Below are positions 27,304-37,059 of a DNA stretch of 64,000 bases, one piece after another. Below the pieces are notes generated by a model. That model worked only from the letters and a program-made list of their open reading frames with translations. It searched no databases and was not told the DNA's origin. Source of the stretch: Prauserella flavalba (GTDB lineage: Bacteria; Actinomycetota; Actinomycetes; Mycobacteriales; Pseudonocardiaceae); contig NZ_MASU01000013.1 of assembly GCF_003202235.1 (NCBI RefSeq), positions 558,001 to 622,000 of the forward strand, given 5' to 3'. The position numbers and the translations under genes are program-made. Each line of letters begins with the position of its first letter. The first letter of the stretch is position 1.

Positions 27304-28265
27304 CCAAGGATGCCGCCGCGGCACGGGAAACGCTGCGGACGATGTGGACGATCCGCCGGTTCGAGGAGGCTGTGGACGATCTCTTCGCGCGCGGCCTGAT
27401 GCACGGCACCATGCACCTGTCGATCGGGCAGGAGGCCGTGCCCGCCGGGGCGTGCCTCGCGCTGCGTGAGGGCGACTACATCACCTCGACCCACCGCGGG
27501 CACGGGCACTGCATCGCACGCGGAGCCGAGCTCGACGCCATGATGGCGGAGCTGCTCGCCAAGGAGACCGGCTACTGCCGGGGCCGGGGCGGTTCGATGC
27601 ACATCGCCGACGTCGCGACCGGCAACCTCGGCGCCAACGGAATCGTCGCGGGTGGTGTGCCCATCGCCGCGGGGGCCGGGCTCGCAGTCAAGCTCCGCGG
27701 GGGCGAGCAGGTGGTGGTGAGCTTCTTCGGTGACGGCGCGGTGAACGAGGGCGCGTGGCACGAGGGCGTCAACCTCGCCGCGATCTGGGACCTTCCGGTG
27801 GTGTTCGTGTGCGAGAACAACCACTACGGCATGTCGATGTCGGTGGGCAGGGCGTTCAAGGTCCAGCGGCTCGCGGAGCGCGCGGCCGCCTACGGCATCC
27901 CCGGTGTGACCGTGGACGGCAACGACCCGCAGGCCGTGCACGACGCGGTCTCCGACGCCGTGCACCGGGCGCGGGCGGGGCAGGGGCCGACGCTGGTCGA
28001 GGCCGTCACCTACCGCTGGAAGGGCCACTCGAAGAGCGACAAGAACCTCTACCGAACCCGGGAGGAGATCGAGAGCTGGCGCGAGCAGGACCCCATCGCG
28101 CGCTTCGAGCGGGCGGTGGCGGGCACGCTGTCCGAAGTGGACATCGCGGCCTGCCGCGACGAGGCGCGGGACCGCGTGCGCGAGGCCATCCGGACCGCGA
28201 GCGCCGCACCCGACGCCCGTGCCGACTCGCTGACCGATGCCGTCTACGCCGGGAGTGACCGATGA
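27294..28265 (+). CDS. Thiamine-diphosphate dehydrogenase E1 alpha subunit (acetoin/pyruvate type)
   Basis: A 323-residue E1-alpha. The thiamine-diphosphate motif runs from GDG (146-148) to ENN (174-176), with the phosphorylation-loop-like region [10 protein letters not shown] further on. It resembles AcoA and PdhA rather than branched-chain E1-alpha proteins, but substrate choice cannot be settled by eye. The GTG at 27294 has GGAGGAGG upstream and overlaps the preceding gene by 10 bp. It forms a heterotetramer with the next product and feeds acyl groups to the E2 at 29266. Confidence 0.92.
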   Translation: MDLTKDAAAARETLRTMWTIRRFEEAVDDLFARGLMHGTMHLSIGQEAVPAGACLALREGDYITSTHRGHGHCIARGAELDAMMAELLAKETGYCRGRGGSMHIADVATGNLGANGIVAGGVPIAAGAGLAVKLRGGEQVVVSFFGDGAVNEGAWHEGVNLAAIWDLPVVFVCENNHYGMSMSVGRAFKVQRLAERAAAYGIPGVTVDGNDPQAVHDAVSDAVHRARAGQGPTLVEAVTYRWKGHSKSDKNLYRTREEIESWREQDPIARFERAVAGTLSEVDIAACRDEARDRVREAIRTASAAPDARADSLTDAVYAGSDR

Positions 28266-29272
28266 CCGCGGTGCTGGATGCGACGAACACCCGGACCCTG
28301 ACCTATGCCGAGGCGGTGCGCGAGGCGCTGGGGCAGGCGATGGAGGCCGACGAGCGGGTGTTCCTGCTGGGGGAGGACGTCGGGACGTACGGTGGCGCGT
28401 TCGGCGTCACCGGCGACCTCGTGCACCGCTTCGGTGAGGAACGGGTGCGGGACACGCCGATCAGCGAGCTGGGCATCGTCGGCGCGGCGGTGGGGGCCGC
28501 GCTGGCCGGGATGCGCCCGATCGTGGAGATCCAGTTCTCCGACTTCACCGCACAGGCGATGGACCAGATCGTCAACCAGGCGGCGAAGATCCACTTCATG
28601 CTGGGCGGTGCGGCGACCGTGCCGATGGTGCTGCGGACGCCCGGCGGATCGGGTACGGGCGCGGCGGCCCAGCACTCGCAGAGCCTGGAGGCGTGGTTCG
28701 CCCACGTGCCCGGGCTCAAGGTCGTGATGCCGGCGACGCCCGCCGACGCGAAGGGCCTGCTGCTCGCGGCGATCGACGACCCGAACCCGGTGATCGTGCT
28801 GGAGCACAAGCTGCTCTACAAGCAGAGCGGGCCGGTGCCGGACGGTGCCGAGCGGGTGCGGCTCGGGGAGACGGCGGTGCGCCGCACCGGCGGGGACGTC
28901 ACGATCGTGGCCACCGGCGTGATGGTGTCGCGGGCACTGGAAGCAGCGGAAACACTGGCTTCGCAGGGAATTCAGGCGAGCGTGCTCGATCCGCGCACGC
29001 TCCGGCCGCTCGACGATCAGACCATTGTGGACAGTGTGACGGCGACGGGCCGGGCACTGCTCGTGCAGGAGGCGCCGAAGACCGGCGGGTTCATGGCCGA
29101 GATCGCGGCGCGGATCGTGGAGTCGAGCGCGTTCGGCCACCTCCGGGCGCCGGTGGCGCGGCTGTGCGGGCTCGACGTGCCGATCCCGTACGCGCCGCAG
29201 CTGGAGCGGGCCGCGGTGCCGCAGGTGGAGGACATCGTGCGCGAGGCGAGTGAGCTGGTGAACCGGTGGTAG
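28262..29272 (+). CDS. Thiamine-diphosphate dehydrogenase E1 beta subunit
   Basis: A 336-residue transketolase-like E1-beta. Landmarks are [44 protein letters not shown] and the [19 protein letters not shown] region that shapes the active site. The ATG overlaps the E1-alpha stop (ATGA), and the E2 start lies within its last codons, so subunit amounts are coupled. It supplies the second half of the E1 active site. Confidence 0.92.
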   Translation: MTAVLDATNTRTLTYAEAVREALGQAMEADERVFLLGEDVGTYGGAFGVTGDLVHRFGEERVRDTPISELGIVGAAVGAALAGMRPIVEIQFSDFTAQAMDQIVNQAAKIHFMLGGAATVPMVLRTPGGSGTGAAAQHSQSLEAWFAHVPGLKVVMPATPADAKGLLLAAIDDPNPVIVLEHKLLYKQSGPVPDGAERVRLGETAVRRTGGDVTIVATGVMVSRALEAAETLASQGIQASVLDPRTLRPLDDQTIVDSVTATGRALLVQEAPKTGGFMAEIAARIVESSAFGHLRAPVARLCGLDVPIPYAPQLERAAVPQVEDIVREASELVNRW

Positions 29273-30444
29273 CCAAGGAAGTCGCGCTGGTCATGCCGAA
29301 GATGTCCATGACCATGACCGAGGGCGTGTTCGTCGGGTGGCGCAAGGCAGCGGGGGACCCGGTGCGCCAGGGCGAGGTCGTGTGCGAGGTGACCACCGAC
29401 AAGGTGGACATGGAGGTGGAGGCGACCGTCGACGGCGTGCTGACACGCCTGGTGGCCGAGCCGGAGGACGTGATTCCGGTGGGGGAGCCCATCGCCTACG
29501 TCGCTTCGGAGGCCGACGACCTCCTGGAGGGACTCTTCGACGGCCCGCCGGAACCGGAGCCCGTGCCAGAGCCGGTGTCCGAGCCCGCGGCGGTGGCGGT
29601 GGAGTCGGCTGTGGAGCCGTGTTCCCGCAACGGCGTCGCGGCGGTGCCGGCCGCGCGCCGTCGTGCCACTGACCTCGGCATCGATCTCGCCCTGGTGACG
29701 CCAACGGGCCCCTGGCACACGATCCGCCTATCCGATGTCGAGTATTTCGGTAGGGAGCAAGGGAGCTTTACTACCGCGAAACGAGAGCAAAGCTCCCTTG
29801 CTCCCCTCTCGCGGCGGCGGAAGGGGGCGCGAACGGCGATCGCGCGACGCATGTCGGCGAGCGCGCAGGTGCCTCAGTTCGTGTTGTATCGCGACGTCGA
29901 TCTCGAGCGGGCACAGGCGAACCGGGGCGCGAACGGCTGGACGGCCGTGTTCACCCACGTGCTCGCCCGCGCGCTGCGCGAGCACCCCGAACTCAACGCG
30001 AGCTGGGCCGACGGCGAGGCACGGACCCACGAATACGTCGGCGTCGCACTCGCCGTCGACACCGGGCGCGGGCTGCTCGCACCCGTGCTCACCGACCCGG
30101 ACCGGCTGCCCCTCCGCGAGCTCGCCGAGCGGATCGGCGACGTGGTGGACCGCGCGAGGGCGGGCAGGCTCGGGCTGGCCGAGCTGTCCGCGCCCGCCAC
30201 CACCACGGTCTCCAACCTCGGCGGCCTTGGCGTCGGCGCGTTCCAGGCGTTGCTCACCGCGCCGCAGGCGACGGCGCTCGCGCTGGGCGCGATCGAGCCG
30301 AAGGTGGTACCCGTGCCCGGCGGCCTCGGCGTGAGCCTGCGCTGCACCCTGGGACTGAGCGTCGACCACCGCGTCGCCGACGGTGCCGACGGCGCCCGCC
30401 TCCTCACGACGGTGCAGCGGCTCCTGGACGGTGAGCTCGTATGA
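29266..30444 (+). CDS. Dihydrolipoyl acyltransferase (E2) with an inserted palindromic linker
   Basis: A 392-residue E2: lipoyl domain with lysine K46 (TTDKVDME), an acidic Pro/Glu linker (about 90-120), a peripheral subunit-binding domain (about 122-161) and a catalytic domain (about 188-392) with DHRVADG (His about 368). Between the last two lies a segment of about 18 residues (about 163-180) encoded by a palindromic DNA element (29753-29805) whose intergenic relative is at 32620-32670. The frame stays open across it. The GTG at 29266 overlaps the E1-beta end by 7 bp. No E3 gene is nearby; lpd at 13337 probably serves. Confidence 0.9.
   Translation: MVAKEVALVMPKMSMTMTEGVFVGWRKAAGDPVRQGEVVCEVTTDKVDMEVEATVDGVLTRLVAEPEDVIPVGEPIAYVASEADDLLEGLFDGPPEPEPVPEPVSEPAAVAVESAVEPCSRNGVAAVPAARRRATDLGIDLALVTPTGPWHTIRLSDVEYFGREQGSFTTAKREQSSLAPLSRRRKGARTAIARRMSASAQVPQFVLYRDVDLERAQANRGANGWTAVFTHVLARALREHPELNASWADGEARTHEYVGVALAVDTGRGLLAPVLTDPDRLPLRELAERIGDVVDRARAGRLGLAELSAPATTTVSNLGGLGVGAFQALLTAPQATALALGAIEPKVVPVPGGLGVSLRCTLGLSVDHRVADGADGARLLTTVQRLLDGELV
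29753..29805. repeat. Palindromic element inside the E2 coding sequence
   Basis: Arms of 17 bp at 29753-29769 and 29789-29805 (GGGAGCAAGGGAGCTTT and its complement) surround a 19-nt loop. The same arm sequence forms the intergenic hairpin at 32620-32670. Here it is read in frame and encodes a Gln/Ser/Lys-rich linker between two folded domains, where an insert can be tolerated. Confidence 0.85.
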
Positions 30445-30451
30445 TCCCGGT

Positions 30452-31207
30452 GTGGCGGAACGGAAATCGCGGCGCGCGCGGCGGGTCAGACGGGCGCCGT
30501 ACGCGGCAGGCGTCGTGCTCGCCAGCGGCGCAGGCACCCGCGTCGGAGCCGCCATGAACAAGGTCTACCTCCCGCTGGCGGGCCGCCGCCTCGTGTCGTG
30601 GTCGCTCGGCGCGTTCGCCCGCGTCCCCGACATCGGCGCGCTGGTGCTGGTCGCCCGCCCGCAGGACGGCGAGCTCGTGGAGTGGGTGCTCGACCGCGAG
30701 GTCGACGGCGCCGAGGTGGAGGTCGTCTACGGCGGCGAGACCCGGCAGGAGTCCGAGCTGCGGGCGCTGCGGCACCTCGCGAGCCGGATCGACGACGGGA
30801 CCGTCGACACCGTGCTGCTGCACGACGCGGCCCGCCCGCTCGTGAGCCCGGCGCTGATCGCGGGCGTGCTGCACTCGGCGCGGGAGCACGGCGGCGCGAT
30901 CCCGGGGCTGCCCGCCGAGGATGTCGTGGCGGTCGGGGACGATGGCGCGACGCTCGCCGAGCAGGCTCCGGGCCCGATCATCAGGGCGCAGACCCCGCAG
31001 GGCTTTCGCGCGGGCCCCCTGCTGGCCGCCTACGAGCAGGCCGCGCGGGAGGAGTTCCTGGGCACCGACACGGCGTCGTGCATGGAACGCTTCTCCGCAC
31101 TGCCCGTGCACTGGGTGCGCGGCGAGCAGCAGAACTTCAAGATCACCTACCCGCACGATCTCGTGATCGCCGAGCAGGTACTCGCGGCGGCGGAGTACCA
31201 GACATGA
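30452..31207 (+). CDS. IspD-like nucleotidyltransferase (MEP or polyol-phosphate cytidylyltransferase)
   Basis: A 251-residue protein of the IspD/TarI family that couples CTP to a polyol phosphate. Motifs: VVLASGAGTRVGAAMNK (nucleotide loop, with Lys in NKVYLP), LHDAARPLVS, IIRAQTPQGFR, LGTDTASCMERF and NFKITYPHDLVIAEQ. IspD uses 2-C-methyl-D-erythritol 4-phosphate; TarI relatives use ribitol 5-phosphate. IspF is not adjacent, and actinobacteria normally carry a housekeeping ispD-ispF pair by carD, so this is probably a second, pathway-linked copy. The first 17 residues are strongly basic. The GTG at 30452 lies 7 bp after E2. Confidence 0.85.
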   Translation: MAERKSRRARRVRRAPYAAGVVLASGAGTRVGAAMNKVYLPLAGRRLVSWSLGAFARVPDIGALVLVARPQDGELVEWVLDREVDGAEVEVVYGGETRQESELRALRHLASRIDDGTVDTVLLHDAARPLVSPALIAGVLHSAREHGGAIPGLPAEDVVAVGDDGATLAEQAPGPIIRAQTPQGFRAGPLLAAYEQAAREEFLGTDTASCMERFSALPVHWVRGEQQNFKITYPHDLVIAEQVLAAAEYQT

Positions 31208-31551
31208 GGGTGAGCAGCATGGGGACGGTCGAGTACGCCACGCTGACCTGCCACGACTGTGGCCAGGACACCCGCCACGAGCTCGCGTACGCGGGCAGGC
31301 TGCTCGTCGTCACCACCTGCACTCGCTGTGGCAACCGCATCGAGCGGGACGTGCGCGACCGCTACCTCCGGGATCTTCGGCAGCGGCTGGTGAGCAAGCC
31401 GAGCCGGATGCTGCGGAGGTTCCGCAGGCACCCGGTCGGCTTCGCCAGCTCACTGCCGCGCACCACGGTGCTCAAGCCGTGGGAACTGCTGGAGGAGATC
31501 CGTCTGGTGTGGAGCGCCGCGGCCGACGCCCGGCGCGCCGAGCGCGACTGA
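31204..31551 (+). CDS. Small zinc-ribbon protein
   Basis: A 115-residue basic protein with two CxxC pairs (CHDCG near residue 16 and CTRCG near 39), suggesting one zinc-ribbon fold, then an Arg-rich helical tail. No family recognised. The ATG overlaps the IspD-like stop (ATGA), so it is the last gene of the operon. An in-frame ATG at 31219 could also be the start. It might be a regulatory or RNA/DNA-binding accessory. Confidence 0.7.
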   Translation: MRVSSMGTVEYATLTCHDCGQDTRHELAYAGRLLVVTTCTRCGNRIERDVRDRYLRDLRQRLVSKPSRMLRRFRRHPVGFASSLPRTTVLKPWELLEEIRLVWSAAADARRAERD

Positions 31552-31560
31552 GTCGCCCGA

Positions 31561-32550
31561 TTACGGGCTCTTCGTCAGGCTCGGGTCGGTCTCGACCACG
31601 CCGAGCAGCTCGGTGTCGATCGCCTGCAGCAGGTCGGCGTCGAGCTTCACGCCCGCGGCCTTGACGTTCTCGTGCACCTGCTCGGGGCGGGAGGCGCCGA
31701 TGATCGCGGACGCCACGTTGCCGTTCTGCAGCACCCACGCCACCGCCAGCTGCGCGAGCGAGAGGCCGGCCTGCTCGGCCAGCGGACGCAGCCGCTGCAC
31801 GCGGTCCAGCACGTCGTCGTTGAGGAAGCGCTTGACGAAGTTCGCGCCGCCCTTCTCGTCGGTCGCGCGGGAGCCCTCGGGCGGGGCCTGACCGGGCTGG
31901 TACTTGCCGGTGAGCACGCCCTGCGCGATGGGCGACCACACGATCTGGCTCATGCCCTCCCGCTCGCACGCGGGGACGACCTGCTCCTCGATCACGCGCC
32001 ACAGCATGTTGTACTGCGGCTGGTTGGACACGAACGGCACCTTCAGCTCGCGTGCGAGCGCGGCTCCCCTGGTGATCTGTTCCGCGGTCCACTCGGAGAC
32101 GCCGACGTAGAGCACCTTGCCCTGCCGCACGAGATCGGCGAACGCGAGCATGGTCTCCTCGAGCGGGACCGTGCGGTCGAAGCGGTGCGCCTGGTAGACG
32201 TCGATGTAGTCGGTGCCGAGGCGTTTCAACGACGCGTGGGCCGACTCCATGATGTGCTTGCGGCCGAGGCCCTTGTCGTTGGGGCCGCCCGGTCCGGTGG
32301 GCCAGAAGACCTTCGTGAGGATCTCCAGGCTCTCGCGGCGCTGGCCGGCGAGGCCGCGGCCGAGCACCGACTCGGCGGCCGTGTTCGCGTAGACGTCGGC
32401 GGTGTCGAAGGTGGTGATGCCGGCGTCGAGTGCTGCCTTGATACAGGCCTGGGCCTGCTCTTCCTCGACCTGGGAACCGTGGGTGAGCCAGTTCCCGTAC
32501 GAGATCTCACTGACCGAAAGGCCGCTACGGCCGAGACGACGAAACTCCAT
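31561..32550 (-). CDS. Aldo/keto reductase (potassium-channel beta-subunit-like)
   Basis: An NADPH-dependent TIM-barrel reductase of 329 residues. The catalytic tyrosine lies in TFDTADVYANTAAE, with the catalytic His in YQAHRFD; the cofactor loop SPIAQGVLTGKYQPG and the C-terminal IIGASRPEQVHEN are typical of the Kv-beta/YghZ group. The ATG at 32550 (MEFRRLGRSG) was chosen over one six codons earlier. It converges with the zinc-ribbon gene with only 9 bp between stops, so it probably lies at the boundary of the inserted island. Substrate unknown. Confidence 0.9.
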   Translation of the reverse strand: MEFRRLGRSGLSVSEISYGNWLTHGSQVEEEQAQACIKAALDAGITTFDTADVYANTAAESVLGRGLAGQRRESLEILTKVFWPTGPGGPNDKGLGRKHIMESAHASLKRLGTDYIDVYQAHRFDRTVPLEETMLAFADLVRQGKVLYVGVSEWTAEQITRGAALARELKVPFVSNQPQYNMLWRVIEEQVVPACEREGMSQIVWSPIAQGVLTGKYQPGQAPPEGSRATDEKGGANFVKRFLNDDVLDRVQRLRPLAEQAGLSLAQLAVAWVLQNGNVASAIIGASRPEQVHENVKAAGVKLDADLLQAIDTELLGVVETDPSLTKSP

Positions 32551-32619
32551 GTTCCGAAGCCTAACCACGAATGGTTCGCAATGCTAACGACCTGGAGCGG
32601 CTCAGCTCACCCCCGGAAA

Positions 32620-32670
32620 GGAGCAAGGGAGCTTTACTCCCGTTTTCCGGTAGTAAAGCTCCCTTGCTCC
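32620..32670. terminator. 19-bp hairpin, GGAGCAAGGGAGC family
   Basis: Arms at 32620-32638 and 32652-32670 are exactly complementary with a 13-nt loop. It lies just downstream of the DUF3043 gene on the reverse strand and upstream of the aldo/keto reductase. The same arm sequence occurs inside the E2 gene at 29753. Confidence 0.78.
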
Positions 32671-32685
32671 CACGTTGGCTCGCGG

Positions 32686-33342
32686 TTACGGGATCGGGTC
32701 GCCCGGCTTGAGGCGGGGCTTGGGCATGCGGAGCCTGCGGATCTGGCTCGCACGGACGAACGCGTACCAGCCGAGCGAGGCGCCCCTGACGGTCTCGTTC
32801 GGGAACCGCTGCCGCACCAGCTTCGCGATCTTGCGGCCGTTGAGGAAGCCCTCCACCAGCATGCCCAGCAGGAACACCGTGGTGACCAGCGTCGCGTACT
32901 GCTGCACGGCCGGCACCGGCACGAGCAGCGACACGAACACCAGGATCGCCAGCGGCATGAACAGCCCGAGCACGTTGCGGCGCGAGTCCACCAGGTCGCG
33001 CACGTACGCCTTGACGGGCCCGCGGTCGCGCGGCAGCAGGTAGCGCTCGTCGCCCGCCATCATGCGCTCGCGGCGCTCCTTGGCGGCGGCGCGCCGCTCC
33101 TCCTTGGTCACCGGGTTCTGCTTGCGCAGCTCCCGGTTGCGGCGCATCGCCTCGCGCGTGGTGCGCGGCGGCGGGGCCACCGGGCCCCGGCGCTTGCCCT
33201 CGGCCTCGCGCCGCTTGGGCGTCGCCCGGCCCTTGGCCGGGGTGTAGCCCTTCGGGGCGTGAGATTCGCCGCCGGGGTCGACCTCGACGGCGTCGGCCTC
33301 GGCAACGGCCTCTTCAGTACTGTTACGGCGCAGGAACCTCAC
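32686..33342 (-). CDS. DUF3043 membrane protein
   Basis: A 218-residue actinobacterial protein (Rv2206 equivalent). The N-terminal about 110 residues are highly charged and basic (TKEERRAAAKERRERMM), followed by two hydrophobic segments (VLGLFMPLAILVFVSLL and YATLVTTVFLLGMLVEG) and a basic tail. The function is unknown. The start is GTG at 33342 (MRFLRRNS). In M. tuberculosis it is next to cobT on the same strand; here the 10-kb island lies between them. Confidence 0.88.
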   Translation of the reverse strand: MRFLRRNSTEEAVAEADAVEVDPGGESHAPKGYTPAKGRATPKRREAEGKRRGPVAPPPRTTREAMRRNRELRKQNPVTKEERRAAAKERRERMMAGDERYLLPRDRGPVKAYVRDLVDSRRNVLGLFMPLAILVFVSLLVPVPAVQQYATLVTTVFLLGMLVEGFLNGRKIAKLVRQRFPNETVRGASLGWYAFVRASQIRRLRMPKPRLKPGDPIP

Positions 33343-33480
33343 GTCACCAGGGTATTGCAGTGCTCACCACGCATGTTCAGCCGGTCGAAAGATGTGTCAC
33401 CATGGTCGGTAGGGAACAGAACGGGACCCGGGCTTGTTGGCACCGGTAACCGCCCTGCGAACAGACCTTGAGGGAGAGTC

Positions 33481-35276
<1,796 letters not shown>

Positions 35277-35374
35277 GCCGTCGCTCGGCCGGTTTCTTTC
35301 TCACCCCGTGGGATGACAGTTGTTGTCCCCGACACCTCACGCTTAGTGTGCGCATCACATCGCGAATTTCGTGC

Positions 35375-35392
35375 CACATCGTGAGCGATGTG
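35375..35392. promoter_or_regulatory. Inverted repeat in the ABC importer promoter
   Basis: CACATCG-TGAG-CGATGTG, a perfect 7-bp inverted repeat, lies 22 bp before the ATPase start. A related CACATCGCG lies at 35356. It is a candidate operator; the regulator is unknown. Confidence 0.4.
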
Positions 35393-35414
35393 CCGTGAGG
35401 AGGAACAGGCAAAC

Positions 35415-36248
35415 ATGGGTGACGACGGAGTCGCCACCGCGATCGAGCTACGCGGCGTCACGATGGCCTACCGGGCCAAGGGCGCCGACTACACCGCGGT
35501 GTCCGACGTGGACCTCACCGTCGGAACGGGCCGCTTCGTCTCGGTGGTCGGGCCCACCGGGTGTGGCAAGTCGACGGTGCTCAACGCGGTCGCCGGGCTG
35601 CTCACCCCGGCGGCGGGCCAGGTGCTCGTCGACGGGAAGCCGCTGCGGGGGCTCAACCGCAAGGCCGGCTACATGTTCCAGCAGGACGGGCTCCTGCCGT
35701 GGAAGACCGTGCTGGACAACGTTGCCTTCGGGCTCCAGCTGCGCGGCGTGAGCAAGAGCGAGCGCGCCGAGCTCGCCAGGGACTGGATCGCCAGGGTCGG
35801 GCTCGCCGGGTTCGAGGACGCCTACCCGCACCAGCTCTCCGGCGGCATGCGCAAGCGCACCGCCGTGGCGCAGAGCTGGATCGGCGACCCCGAGATGCTG
35901 CTGATGGACGAGCCGTTCGGCGCGCTCGACGTCCAGACCCGGCAGGTGATGGAGAACGAGCTGCTGACCCTCTGGACCGGCAGCGAGAAGACGGTCCTGT
36001 TCGTCACCCACGACCTCGACGAGGCCGTGTCGCTCTCCGACGAGGTCGTGCTGCTGTCCGCGGGACCGGCCAGCCGCATCGTCGGCACCTACGCCGTCGA
36101 CCTGCCCCGCCCGCGCAACCTGCTCGACATCAGGACCAGCCCCGAGTTCACCGAGATCTACCGGGCCATCTGGTCGGACCTGCGAGACGAGGTGATGAAG
36201 ACCTATGAGCGCACCAGCGAAGGCGACGCCGTCGGTGCCGACCGCTGA
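35415..36248 (+). CDS. NitT/TauT-type ABC transporter ATP-binding protein
   Basis: The 277-residue ATPase of an importer in the nitrate/sulfonate/taurine class (SsuB/TauB/ThiZ-like). Walker A GPTGCGKST, Q-loop MFQQDGLLPW, signature LSGGMRKR, Walker B MLLMDEPFGALD and switch His in FVTHDLDEA are all intact. The ATG at 35415 has AGGAGGAAC upstream; an ATG at 35388 lies inside an inverted repeat and is less likely. It overlaps the permease gene by 44 bp. Substrate is unknown; relatives import sulfonates, nitrate or thiamine precursors. Confidence 0.93.
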   Translation: MGDDGVATAIELRGVTMAYRAKGADYTAVSDVDLTVGTGRFVSVVGPTGCGKSTVLNAVAGLLTPAAGQVLVDGKPLRGLNRKAGYMFQQDGLLPWKTVLDNVAFGLQLRGVSKSERAELARDWIARVGLAGFEDAYPHQLSGGMRKRTAVAQSWIGDPEMLLMDEPFGALDVQTRQVMENELLTLWTGSEKTVLFVTHDLDEAVSLSDEVVLLSAGPASRIVGTYAVDLPRPRNLLDIRTSPEFTEIYRAIWSDLRDEVMKTYERTSEGDAVGADR

Positions 36249-37059
36249 CGCCCCCGCCAAGCGCAGGCGCGGCCGAGGGCACAGGCCCGCGGTCTTGATC
36301 ACCCAGATCGCACTCGCCGTGGTGGTGGTGCTCGGCTGGGAACTGTGCTCCCGCAACGGGATCGTCGACGAGTTCTTCTTCTCCAAGCCCAGCGACATCC
36401 TCTCCCGCGCCGTGGACTGGTTCGTCACCGGTTCGATCTGGGAGCACCTGCGGGTGACCCTTGTCGAGGCCGCGCTGGCGCTGGTGATCGGCGGCGTGCT
36501 CGGCCTCGTGATCGGCTTCCTGCTCGCGAGGGTCGAGTTCATCGCGGCGGTGTTCGACCCCTACATCAAGATGCTCAACGCACTGCCGAGGGTGGTGCTC
36601 GCGCCGATCTTCCTGCTGTGGTTCGGCCTCGGCATCTGGTCCAAGGTGGCCTTCGGCGTCACCCTGGTGTTCTTCATCGTCTTCTTCAACACCTACCAGG
36701 GCGTGCGTGAGGTCGACCGGGTCGTGGTCGACAACGCGCGGATGCTCGGCGCCAAGCAGGGCCAGCTGGTCCGCCACGTGCTCCTGCCGAGCGCGCTCAC
36801 ATGGATCTTCTCCAGCCTGCACATCAGCGTCGGCTTCGCGATCGTCGGTGCCGTCGTCGGCGAGTACCTCGGTGCTTCCAAGGGCGTCGGCTACCTGATC
36901 TCGCAGGCGGAGGGAACGTTCGACACCACGGGTGTCTTCGCCGGAATGGTCGTGCTCTCCGCGGTGGTGCTCGTGGTCGACGTCGCCGTCAACCGCGTCG
37001 AGCGCTACCTGCTGCGCTGGAAGCCGACCCAGGCCAACCACATCGCTGGAGGTCAATGA
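36205..37059 (+). CDS. NitT/TauT-type ABC transporter permease
   Basis: A 284-residue membrane protein with six hydrophobic segments and a basic cytoplasmic N-terminus (AKRRRGRGHR). The coupling-helix (EAA) motif is seen in DNARMLGAKQGQLVRHVLLPSA, shorter quoted as ARMLGAKQGQLVRHVLLP. It is translationally coupled to the ATPase upstream and the binding protein downstream (overlapping ATGATG). Confidence 0.93.
   Translation: MSAPAKATPSVPTADAPAKRRRGRGHRPAVLITQIALAVVVVLGWELCSRNGIVDEFFFSKPSDILSRAVDWFVTGSIWEHLRVTLVEAALALVIGGVLGLVIGFLLARVEFIAAVFDPYIKMLNALPRVVLAPIFLLWFGLGIWSKVAFGVTLVFFIVFFNTYQGVREVDRVVVDNARMLGAKQGQLVRHVLLPSALTWIFSSLHISVGFAIVGAVVGEYLGASKGVGYLISQAEGTFDTTGVFAGMVVLSAVVLVVDVAVNRVERYLLRWKPTQANHIAGGQ

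Noticed and set aside
27294-30444. Branched-chain 2-oxoacid dehydrogenase linked to ilvE
   Set aside because: It is 6 kb from ilvE, sits in a polyol-regulated operon, and the E1-alpha looks acetoin/pyruvate-like; still, substrate choice cannot be excluded by eye.
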